Source of the DNA: Bombus terrestris
Lineage: Eukaryota > Arthropoda > Insecta > Hymenoptera > Apidae
Length of the DNA: 64,000 nucleotides
Direction of reading: 5' to 3'
Assembly: GCF_910591885.1 (NCBI RefSeq)
Contig: NC_063277.1
Location: forward strand, 14,012,001-14,076,000
The notes beneath the pieces are model-generated. The model was given only the letters and a program-made list of their open reading frames with translations, was not told the DNA's origin and made no database searches. Position numbers and translations under genes: made by a program. The number at the start of each line of letters is the position of its first letter. The stretch's first letter is position 1. This document shows positions 39,525 to 51,086 of this stretch, piece after piece.

Positions 39525-41623
39525 ATGAAGTTCGTTGTAAGTTTCTACCAGTTACGAACGAGTCTCTCATTGTATGTCTGAGACTCGTACTTCATTGCGC
39601 CATCTTAATTTTGAACTTAAACTTTGCCTCTGCTCGGAGGGTGTTCATATTCTCTAACTTTAGTTCTCTAAGTATATAAGACGTTATTCGATTTCGATAG
39701 AAATATTGAGTTAATTTTTTTGTAATTGCAGATTGTTCTCTTCGCCGTTATGGCCGTCGCCAGTGCCTACCCTGGATACATTCATGCACCGGTAAGTGAA
39801 GCCAGAAATTTCTGGAAACTGTTAATCCGACTGAGAATTCGTAAATCGAAGTATGGTACTGCACGTTCTGAAATAATCTTCTAATAATTTGTTACATTTA
39901 ATGCTAGAAAATGTTCTATACTGTTGGCTCGGATTATTAAAACGTAACACTTTCCTAAAAGGTTCAACACCTTAATCTTCTCCTTAACATTTTGAGATAA
40001 GCAACTTCTACGAATACTGTCTTCCAACCATTACTATCAGGACAGTGTTCGATAACGAAATAGTTAGTAGTCATCTTACCTCTACGATTTTAACATTTTT
40101 CTTAACTCAACGACGTCCAAATGTTACTGGACGAAACTTGGGCCGTGATCGATCCAAGTCAAGAAAAAATCCTTCAACGATCACGTCATTGAATTAACGT
40201 ATTCTCTTCAGCACCTATTCTCACGTTTCTTTCTTTTCGTTCATTTACTGGTAATCTAATCTCCCGGAGACTTTTGTTCGTTCGTACGATGCATTTTCCA
40301 GCATCGATCTTCGTTAACCGAGAAATTGGACTTGCTCGGTGGAAAGTAACCAAACGTAACCAAGTTTCCATATCGAGGTTTGAATAGTAGATAGATTGAA
40401 ACGAAATCCTGATTTTTGAAACACATAGGTGTCACAACCATGGCCAGCACCTGAAGCTTGGCCAGCACCTGCACCATGGCCAGCACCTTCGTACGTTAAG
40501 GTCGCTCAACCTTCGTATGTTAAGGTTGCTGCAGCACCGTTAGTCAAGGTATCTGCGCCTCAGGTAACGATAGAGATACTATAAGATTAATATCATGTTG
40601 GAAGTTAACACAAGTTAGTAGGAGAAACTCTTCGTTGAACGTGTAACATCTCAACAGTATTACACATAACTTACATGTATTTAATTCCGTTCTAAGCTAC
40701 TTTCACAAACATCACTTCTACCATTCACCTGGAAGTATCGATAATTTTGGAATACCTTATCAGTCTTAACAGAAACCCTTCACTTTGCGTTTCGCAAGTT
40801 CATTTTCAGAATCAGTCTGCGTAGACTACTTTCCTTCATCATCATAATTTCTGACTAGCTTGACCATTCGATCGAAATTACTACCGCATCATCGATAACT
40901 TCTCATTTTCCACGTCTAATGGATCGTTTAAAGCAGACTGCTAGTTACGAGTCACGTAACTTAGCTTTCCAGTCAATCAGGGAACGTAATCGGATCTTGG
41001 TCGTCCAATTTAATTATTCGTTACTCAATGGATCTATAAACTTTGTAACGAAACTGCAGTTGAACTACAATACTAACAAGTGATTCGTAACCCCTTATGC
41101 AACTGTTCCTCGTAACGAGTCGCTCGAATTCACTGTTGCTGATTTTCTACTCGCTCCAGTTCTTACATCCATGGCAATCATGGACGCGTTTAATGACTTC
41201 CATGTTTCTTAAACATTTATTATTTATCCATAATTCATTAAAAATTGGTTACTCGATATTATGTGCTAACTTTTTCTTCAGTAAACAAAAGACCGGAAAA
41301 GAAAATATTTCCTGAAGGGAAATCTTCGTGGTAGAAATTTCTAATAGAATTTATACATTTATTAGATAATCGATTAACAACCGAAAAAATTCCCACAGGT
41401 TCATGCTCCGGAAGTGCACCAAGTGCTCCAGATCCCGCAACAAGCGTCAATTCCGGCCCCACACCCCCAACCCCTTAACATTAAAATCCCACATGTTCAG
41501 ACTGTGAAGATCCCATACCACGGACCTAAGATCGTCCAACCACATCTCATCGGCGTTGAATCGTACGTGGAGCCCCAAATCAAAGTCGTCAAGGCTCCCG
41601 TCTCCCATCACCCCTGGGATTAA
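39525..41623 (+). CDS. Small secreted Pro/Val-rich cuticular-type protein
   Basis: Four exons are read: 39525-39536, 39732-39791, 40429-40563 and 41399-41623, all phase 0 with GT-AG borders, giving 143 residues. The signal peptide is MKFVIVLFAVMAVASA, split after four codons by the first intron. The mature chain begins YPGYIHAP, then repeats WPAP four times in close succession, then twice PSYVKVA, then PLVKV. The last exon carries His/Pro/Val-rich text (NIKIPHVQTVKIPYHGPKI) and ends HHPWD. There are no cysteines. No Rebers-Riddiford chitin-binding domain is seen, so this fits the low-complexity Pro-rich cuticular class (CPLCP-like) rather than CPR. That placement is by composition only and could be another extracellular-matrix protein. 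A TATA promoter precedes it. Confidence 0.8.
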
Positions 41624-42314
41624 ATTTCCGCATGGCACCAACTGAACTCGCTGGTCCAGGGTGATCCATCCTGGATGAGCCGTCCTGAGGTGCATCTGGA
41701 GTAGCGACGCTTTATAAACAACGATAACCATGGCCAACATCGAAATTGTCCTGGTGGGAAAGAAGCTTGAGACGATATACATTTGAAGCATCCACGTCGA
41801 TGGTAGTCACAGCAACGCACGAGTTCTTCATCCTAGGGGAACTAGCTCTCCAAGATCGATCGAACTGTATTCATTCGGGACAGGGGAGTCAGAAAACTAA
41901 TCAGTATTATCCAGCGATTAATCACGGACGAAGAACATCGAGCTTGCAGATCGTTCGAAGATCATGAAAATCGACGCCCTCAGGATCGGCGAGCGTTTTG
42001 GACCACCCGAAGACCTCAGACCAGGCACCCAATCTTAAAAAAAGTTTACTTATTTTTATCCTCATAGAGCAACCACACGATACACGATTACACGAGCGCA
42101 GCGACTTTCTTACAGACTCACTTCCTGTATCTGCCCTTTCCTTGTTAACTTTACCTTTTGTTTCTGGACGCGTCGAAATTCTTGTGCGGCATGTGATATT
42201 GAAGAAGACATCACGACATCGGAGCCTTCACTGTATATTTTCTTCTCTTCTTTCCGCCTACCACCCATCCCTTCCCCTACCATACTTTTGCAACAACACT
42301 TTTATTTATTTTCT

Positions 42315-42320
42315 AATAAA
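42315..42320 (+). terminator. Polyadenylation signal for the 39.5-kb gene
   Basis: AATAAA lies about 690 bases past the stop, after a stretch of uninterrupted AT/CT-rich sequence. The 3'UTR would be long for such a small gene, so the assignment is moderate. Confidence 0.45.
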
Positions 42321-45300
42321 AGTTAATTTTTATGTCTTGTGATAAAAAAATCTGTTGTTATCTTTTTCATTCGTCTTTTTTCCCTTCCTCTATATTTAAC
42401 TTTACTAAGTTCTTTACTAATAGAAGGTTAAAGCTGTTTTTATCTATATCTTCACAGTTTCAATGTTTTTTCTCCTATTTTAGTACATTAGTATTATCAG
42501 TGTATGATAACAAGCGGTCTTAAGCCTGGCGCATGAACGCGACCCGGAAGCTTCATGATACAAATCAATCTAATGTCGCCAGGGTAACGACTCGTCCAAA
42601 CAAAAACGTTCAACCTGCTACTATTATTTTCACAGTGTATCGTGTCAGAAGACCAGCAAGTCAGATATTTCAGACCGATCGATCGTATCAACTTTCAAAA
42701 TTTGAACAGAAGTTTTTTTAATTAGTTATGCAAGACTTTGCCACGCTGTCTTTATCTCATCATAATAATCTTTGAAAGAGATTCGAATAAAGATAAAAAA
42801 TACTGAATCTTGTTTCTGAATCTCTGTTTAGAATAAATGAAAGCGTGTTGTTTATTCGTACACGAATTTCTTGAAAATAATCGCTATGATAATTTCGGCA
42901 ATTTCTTTAGTTTACAGCCTTCTTACACGCTTCTGACAGCTAAAAAGCGCTCAAGAGACTGCACCGTAAGAATTACGTAACGAGAAAGCGCCACGAATCG
43001 TAAATCGTTCTAATTCGATGCAGCAGTCGCGGGTCAAAAAGAAAGAGGAAGGACATGAAACACGATCGTTAGAACGTTTCGGATCTAATAAAATTCATCG
43101 CAGAATTTCGTGAGTTCTGCATCGCGAAATTCGTAGCAAGCGCAAATTATCATTCATCAAGTCGATCTTTAATCCCGATTTTTATGCCCATTTAAATCGG
43201 AAAGTTGTACAGGAGAAATTTTCTGACTATTATCATATACAACATTTTCGCATAAGCGAATCGGAAAAGAGCCTGGTCACGTAGCAATACTGTGCTATTG
43301 AGTTACAATGCTCTCTCATTTCCGTATATATCGATCATGAGTGTTCCATCGATCTTTGTGTTGCAGTCTGTATTTCACTGCGTTACGTAAATGACATGGC
43401 ACTCGTAATTTAGCATAATTATGCCACAACTTTTTACTCGAATTTTCTACTGTGAGGCGAGTATACAGACGGAAGGGTTTAGCTGTGCTTCTAATTACGT
43501 TACGCGTAAAAAATGATTCTTACGTAATCTTGGTAACACTTCGGCACGCAGAAAAGAACGCTAGGGTAATTCTATTGTTCGATTTTAGACGTACACTTCC
43601 TTTACATGGAATTTCGCAATCAAACTATAACCCAGTTCTGGGAAAATAGTACATTTTGCGTTCAATTTTTTTTTTTTTCTCTACTTAATTGCTTCGTTGA
43701 TCACCAAGGATAGATTAAAAACGAAGCATAACAGCCGTTCTCCTCGACCTGCATTCGAAAAATCACAATCCCTCGAAGCACCTTTTTTTGGAATCACATA
43801 TCGTATCGCTGAAATGTTAATTACACTTAACGAGTATGTCAAGTACCGTTTGAGACGCGTCGTGCCGCCGCGTCGTATGAAATCGAGAGGGAAAAATATC
43901 GCGGGAATTCTAGTTCACAACGAAACTGCTTCCAGCGATTCCCCGAGGCGCTCCATGTCATTGCAATTCAGTGCAAATTCTTTTTGCGCGTAATACAGTT
44001 CATGATTTTTTTGCTGGATACCTCCGAGGCATTAACTATATGTCTTAGAAACGTCCAAAGTATACTTTGTTACCTGGAGGCAGATTTATTACGTATTTGC
44101 GTGCAACTTAAAAAGCGAGAAATGTTTTAATCCAGCTTTAAGATTAGTTGTTATTAATTGATGTGCGAACAAACAACTTTTCTACCGATAATCTACTTTT
44201 GGTTTCACACGATTTTAGGAGAGATCATCAAAGTGTTCCGATGTTCTACATTCTGCCGTGTAATGGACAAACGTTACCTACTTCCATACAGGACATCGAT
44301 TATGTTGTTTCAATTACTAGATAGTCACGACAGGAACGATGCCGATCACTCAGATAGCGTTTTAACTTTTTGTCACTGATTACTATCAGCCTACTTTATA
44401 TTTAGACCGAATGCAGAGTTACGTCTTTCATATCTAATAAAACTACCCACCATCTGCACCGACGCTTTCTATTCCGTCGAACATATACATAAAGAATTTT
44501 TTTTAATGCGAGTGAAATAACTTCCAATCATAGTAATTGATTTCTTTTTATACGATGCATTAATTTTGCTAGGTAATACGAGTACTATTTAGAATGAACG
44601 CTATTTAGCAATTTCGCGAATGAATAATGGAATATATATGCCTTACATAGTCTTTACTTTCTCTCCATAACACAACCGTTCCAACGCAGATAGAAAAATG
44701 TTATATCACCGATATATACGGCGTAATGAAATTATAAAACGAATATTTAATCGTAATTACATCTTGTTAACTTCATTAAGAAACAAACGATATTATGCGA
44801 GCCTGAGGCTGAGGTGATCGTTCTAGCGAAATTTTATTTACGTAAATAGCATTTCCTAATATATATAGATATTTCATGTATGAACCATTCAATTTTGTAC
44901 GGTGCCATTGTTTGTTCAAGACAAACCAATTTAGGCACTATGTTTCCCACAGAGTGGGAAGGGTAGCGATTCCTTCTGTAATGAGAAATAAACCTTGAGA
45001 AGAGTCTTCAACACATGAACGATGGCGATTATCGATCATGTACTTCAAGGAAATACCTACATATTTTAGTGATAAACTCTGCATACGTCAACTGTGTCGA
45101 AGGTCGAATAGTTTGGCTATTTTAAATAATAATCTCACGATTGCTTGCAATCTTCACAGTGTAGAGGTACAAGTGCGATTAAACTGGGCACAATATTTTC
45201 TTTGCAACGAAACTTGGATTAATTTTTCATTAACTATTGCATATTTCAGTTTAAGTTCACGCCTAGAGCGCATAACCATTGGCTTAACTTAAGCGAATCG

Positions 45301-45460
45301 TTTCCTAGTCTACAAAATATTCGATCGTTTACAAAATCTACGACGAGGAAACTTCATTAAAACTTTACAAGGATATAGCTAAGAGAAGTAGCTAGAAGAA
45401 GTAGCATGTGCGAAGTACCGTTTTAATGGAGCAAGACACGTGATTGGGGTGAATGTAACA
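42321..45460. other. Intergenic interval, nothing recognised
   Basis: This is 3.1 kb of AT-rich sequence between the secreted protein gene and neprilysin. It has only short chance frames and a T-run near 43670. Confidence 0.55.
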
Positions 45461-45607
45461 ATGGCACAGGTGAAAATAGACGAGTTGTTCGACGTAACGA
45501 GAACCACTGGCAAAGCAGGAAAATGTGAACGTATGGACAGCCCCCGTTGTCCCTCGAGGTTGTTCAGTGTCGTCAGTTCGATCCGGTCACTGGGCCATTC
45601 ACCATGA
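45461..45607 (+). other. Upstream ORF (48 codons) ending on the neprilysin start codon
   Basis: An ATG at 45461 opens 48 sense codons, beginning MAQVKIDELFDVTRTTGK. Its TGA at 45605-45607 overlaps the neprilysin ATG at 45604-45606 (ATGA). If the transcript starts upstream of 45461 this would be an upstream ORF limiting initiation at the main start. If it starts at one of the TCAGT initiators at 45564 or 45573, the ORF is not transcribed. Its peptide matches no family I know. Confidence 0.4.
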
Positions 45608-48600
45608 ACGAGCGCAGTGAGTATATTTATACTATTTATTCATTGTAGCTTCCACCGATATCTGTGCATCCCCATTTTAACTCGCTATAGTCTGTTTTAA
45701 GTTCCCTAGTAGTACTTCATCCCTTCGTAATCGTTTAATGTTAAGTTGTATACGAATTTAATGGATTCGAAGGAAGTATCCATCGCGATATACATATGTA
45801 AATGTCGCAGTCGTTCTATTAATTTCCTTCAAATAAATAATTAATATACAAGTAATGAATCTTTTGAATTGTAGAAAATGTTTAAACCATTATAAGAAAT
45901 TATTAAGATAATTGTTGAAACGTTTTAACTGATAAAGCAACGAGGTTTGAAATTAAAAGTATTCGTTCGTATCGACATCGAGTTGACTCATTCGAGTAAA
46001 AACGCGATAATTTAATCTTAACTACTTAAATACGGGACTAAAACTTTATCTACGTATTCTTTTTCACAGCGACACGTGTTTCCATCATTATCCTTTCTTC
46101 AATTTAGCAGATATATGTAATACTATTACTTCTTTTTTCCAGAAGATGAAGTAAATTCGATTTACACGGTCGCCAGTAACCAGAACCTGGTACCGATAAG
46201 ATCCAGGCACGCCTAGTAAGTGATTGCGAGATTGACGTCTGCCGGTTGTCTCAACTCGCTTGCTCATTAAATCGTATTATTACACGTATCAAACAGTCCG
46301 CGAGGAAGCTGTTAATTCAAGCCTGCCAATTAGATTTACTATCTTTTTTTAGCTTAAAGAAACGACGGTACGTATCGTATTTAACGATGATTATATTGTT
46401 CCTCCTGATGGCTTTAGCCGTTATAGTGGCCCTGGTGTTTATTATACTTTGTAAGTAATGTTTATCTTAAGATTATTATCTTTCATATTGTCTTATCGAA
46501 ATCTGTATATATACTTCTTCTTTTTATTGATTACTTTTTTGTATTAACTCTATTTGCAGATGCAACCTACAGACCGGTGGAACTTTGCGAAACTGAAAAT
46601 TGCGTCCGCATAGGTGAGAAAATAATCAATATTATGCTATATTTTAATTAAAATTGAAAAAGATTCTATGAAATGGTTGTTCCATTAGCTGCTAGTTTGA
46701 AGGAATCTATGGATACTTCTGTAGATCCTTGTGACGATTTTTATAAGTAAGTACTCTAGTTTGAAAAACAATGATACACTTAGTCTATAGCCTCTCTCAA
46801 AGTTACAAAGATAGTTTTCAATGTCGTACAGTCACGGTTACGATACGATTCACCCCTCGTTGGCAACAAGTACAGTGACAATGAGTTCAAGTTTGCATGC
46901 ATAATTTGCAAAATACTTAATCGATACATTCTTTTCTATATAATATCTATCTATGTGTTTATAGCGTTTCTTGCTATTACAGATACGTATGTGGGAAATG
47001 GTCAGACGAACATCCTATACCAGATAAAAGTTTGACGAATTCATGGTTCGACGAGCGTAGAGAAAGAATGTACAGGAAAATAAGAGAACTCTTACGAGAT
47101 AATACCACAAACAGTGATGTACCATGGGCAGTGTCACAGGCAAAGATATTGTACAACAGCTGCATGAACGAGCGTACGTTATCATTTTCTTAAATTATTT
47201 TGTATCTTCGTAAGACAATTAAAGTAATGTAGATCGTTTTATGCTTTAACTTCAGACGCGAAAAATGAACTGGGACTTGCGCCGTTGTTCGAGTTATTGG
47301 AGGAGCTCAATTTACCTTCGATTCCTGCGGGGCTTACGAAGAAGACAAGCGGTTATATCGAACAAATAGCCAGGGTGAAGAAAGTTCTGGGAAAAGATGT
47401 GTTTTTCGGTTTCGACATTATTCCTGATCCTCGAAACACCAGTAATAATATCATGCTGTTCGACACACCGATTATGACAAATCCGTTACCCAAGTATATT
47501 TTTTATTACTCTTTTTAAACATCTAATATATGATTCAGATGCTTCAATCACTGCACATAAATACAATTCCATAATTGGATTTTTTTTATCGACAGCGATA
47601 AGGAGCTTGAGAAACGACTGCATAGGATCAGGTCACGCGTCTGGATTCTGGACGACGACGAAGATATTATAACGATGAGTAAGATGATGGAGGCAGAGAT
47701 GATGTACATGAGCGACGTAATTAAGCAAATCGTGAATAATGGAACTCTTGATACTTGCTCCTTAAAGAATGAATCATCATTTCCCTACAAGGAAGAGCTA
47801 GAGGATGTAGTCGAGACGCTTTACCTTTTAACTGGCACTTTTTATTACGTAAGTAGATTCGAATAACGATATTGCATGTATCAATAATGTGATAATTGGT
47901 CATTAAAAGCATTACTTCGTTGCAGATATCTCGTATGGAAAGCAATCAAAGCATCTGGGAAAATGATCCAACCGATGATGATTATATGCTGGTAGACGAT
48001 CTTCAGAAGTTGACTGACGAGTTCGTGTCGGAAGTTAATTCGACAGTTACGCCCAAACCATTATGGCGACCGTTCATTGAGCTAGTTTTCAAGGATATTG
48101 ACACTTTAGACTTGAACAAGACAGATAAGATATTAGTAGGTGATTTGGAATACTTGAAGGAAGTTGCTCTAATGCTGGCTCTTACCGAAGAAGAAGAATT
48201 AGGTAAACTAAAAATTTGTCAGCCTTTGTTGAGAATCAATTAACTTACTTAACAATTATCTTGCTGTGTTAGAGAGCTACATTTGGTGGGTAATCGTAGA
48301 CATAGTTGTACCTCATTCATCCGACAATTTAAGGAAAATTTGGCTAGATTATACCAGCACAGTAACTAGTGTCGAAATCGGTGAATCGAAGTCCCTGCTT
48401 TGTGCGTCTGTGGTTAACGAATTGATGGGTTAGTCTAATACAATTTTATTTTGAGATTGGATCTGTATATGTAGAGGTAGAACCTGTATCGGCTAAAAGG
48501 CGCAAGGTATTCAAAATTCTTACGAAACTCGTCGGCCTTTCATCAAAGTCTGGTATAATCTAGGAATGGCGGTCTCGTGGTTGTTCGTGGATCCATCCTT

Positions 48601-50605
48601 TCACGAAAACAAGGGCAAGAAGGTGTTTGAAATGCTGGACGACATAAAACAAGCTTTCGCGTCGATGGTTTTGCGCACCGATTGGATGGATCGGCAGACA
48701 AAAATGGCCACTATAGAGAAAAACAGGAAAATGGAATCTCAAATTGGCTTCCCAGATTGGTTGTTCGATGAAAAAGTGCTTAACGAATATTACGAAGGCG
48801 TAAGAAATTTGTTGTTAGTTTAATTGCTCGAGCATAGGTGCGGTGACAATAAAATTAATTTTTATATTTTCAGATAGATCTCGCGGAAACAGAATATTTG
48901 AACAATATAATTCAAATTGTTCGGTTGATGTCCATGTCTGAGTTGGAATGCATCCACGATATTAATTATGACAACATGTCGTAGTATGAATTTTATTTTA
49001 TTACACAAATGAACATCATGAAGTAAGCACGTAGAACAATTTTGTGGAATAATCTCTACTTTTTTTATTTTTTAGCTGGGCGACTGATCCGACAGATGTA
49101 AATGCATTTCATACCTATCAATTTAATCATATAAGTACGTAATTCCTCAGATCATTATAGCTTAACTTATCTAACGTTTAATTATATTTATATCGCTTTT
49201 CTAATACGCATGCAGCTATACCGGCGGGAATTCTTCAATTCCCCTTTTATGAACTGGGTCTCGAGTAAGAACAATATTATCATCGTGAGAGATAATTATT
49301 AATAGTTAGTTTTCCTAAATGGATTTCTTGATTTCAGATCTCTGAATTACGGTGCCATCGGAACAGTGCTCGGTCACGAGTTAACTCACGGATTCGACAA
49401 CAGTGGAAGACACTACGATAGCAATGGGAACGTGAGGCAATGGTGGACCAATGAAACTATTGTAAAATACACTGAAAAAACTGACTGTTTTATACATCAT
49501 TACAACACCTATTATGAAGCTGAAGTAAGGACAAAATTTATTTTCGTCCGTATTACTTATTCAAATCTAAAAACATTCTCAAAACACCATGATAGATGAA
49601 ATTCAAAGTTACGCTATTTTATAACTAATTCAGGCTATGCGAACCTTTTACCTTCTCATCTCTCGACTTGCATCCTTTTGACTCTGACAAAAATCTTGAC
49701 CTTACTGGTATTTGATCTTATTCCCACTTTATATGTATATCTTTATAAAGATAACGATAGGATCGATCACATATTTGTTCGGACAGGTAGAAGATTATAT
49801 AGATGGTGAACGTACATTGGGCGAAAATATAGCCGATAATGGAGGTCTCAGAGAGGCTGTTGTCGCTTATGGAAGATGGAAGGCCAGGCACGGTCAAGAG
49901 CCTTTACTTCCGGGATTCACTCACCTTACTCACGAGCAACTTGTTTTTCTCGGTTTCGCGCATGTAAGATGCTGATTCAAATATGTTTTATCGAAGGTTA
50001 CGTAACCTGGACTTTAATCTTTTCACGGCGAACTTGTTTAGAATAATTAAAATATAGCATTGAAGTAAAAATGTTTAAAACATTCTAAAGAACGAGAATA
50101 AATGTTTTGAAAAATATGTAGATTACATGAATGTTAGAAAAATCTATTTTTTGGATGAATTAAGCAATCTACGGTGAATATTAATAATGTTCGTCGCATG
50201 TAATTTAAATTAGTTATTTGAAGGAAGTTCTGCAATTGTTTAAATAATTTGTGAGATGTGAAATTAACAGTAAACGACTCTCAGATGATTATATTGTTTA
50301 GCGTTACTTAACATATTCCTAAATTGCATATTTCTAATTAATGTATAGTTTATCTCATATTTTGTATAGATGCTTCATTATACATATAATATTTAATTTA
50401 TTCTGCTTTCTAAAATATTTTTCCTACTTAGGTTTGGTGCGAATCCTACACACCAAAATCTTTGAAATGGATATTACAAGATTCCCATTGTCCTGGACAC
50501 GTGAGACTTCTCGGGGTTCTCAAGAATTCAAAGGAATTCAGCGAAGCATGGAAATGTCCTGTGGGATCAAACATGAATCCTTCAGAAAAATGCAGATTGT
50601 GGTAA
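45604..50605 (+). CDS. Neprilysin-like M13 zinc metallopeptidase, type II membrane protein
   Basis: M13 peptidases cleave small extracellular peptides such as neuropeptides. Seventeen exons give 799 residues: 45604-45616, 46143-46215, 46353-46450, 46560-46613, 46689-46746, 46983-47173, 47256-47493, 47596-47848, 47926-48202, 48273-48428, 48564-48799, 48874-48980, 49076-49134, 49216-49264, 49338-49524, 49787-49963 and 50432-50605. All borders are GT-AG and all phases join. Residues 1-38 are a short cytoplasmic tail ending KKRRYVSY, 39-61 a single membrane anchor, and the rest is ectodomain, starting with CETENCVRIAASL and VDPCDDFYKYVCGKW. The zinc site is HELTH (634-638) with the third ligand in ENIAD (Glu696, Asp700). 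Substrate-binding VNAFH (593-597), His761 and Arg767 are present. The C-terminus CRLW matches the family's CxxW. All catalytic residues are intact, so it is probably active. Insects have many neprilysin-like paralogues and I cannot name the orthologue. Confidence 0.94.
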
Positions 50606-50800
50606 TGACACAGTTCTTCGAACAAAGTTATTTTCATAGGAATTTTCTGAATCTTCCTCCCCCTAAATAATCAAACTTTTATACTTGTCTATTATCTTAA
50701 CTAATACCATCGATTGTAAGAAATAATGTAACCAAGACAAGTAGTTTCAGTAACAAGTGTGTTAAAATATAGAGCAATTGTTGAAAAATGACAACGTTGT

Positions 50801-50828
50801 AATAAAACAACTCCGTGTTTATAATAAA
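50801..50828 (+). terminator. Polyadenylation signals for neprilysin
   Basis: AATAAA occurs at 50801-50806 and 50823-50828, about 200 bases after the stop. The 3' end lies directly against that of the minus-strand gene beginning at 53.7 kb. Confidence 0.6.
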
Positions 50829-50833
50829 AGAAT

Positions 50834-50839
50834 TTTATT
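50834..50839 (-). terminator. Polyadenylation signal for the minus-strand repeat-protein gene
   Basis: AATAAA on the minus strand lies about 250 bases past the stop codon at 51087. It lies within 40 bases of the neprilysin signals on the opposite strand. Confidence 0.5.
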
Positions 50840-51086
50840 TACTTATAACAGTCATGTATTCGTGGTTTTACATTCATGTATTAACTAAATGTTTATCTCA
50901 GGCGATCAGAAATTTAAGGTTTGCACTTAGGAATCCTCCGTTACTTATTGCATACAGTCATTCAAGACAATACTTTTCCAACGCGTTAGACCTTTCAACT
51001 ACAATTTAACTCTGCATCGTACGACACGAACATCTCATCCAACACTTTTGTTATACTTCATGACAGAAAATATTTGCAATGTACTT

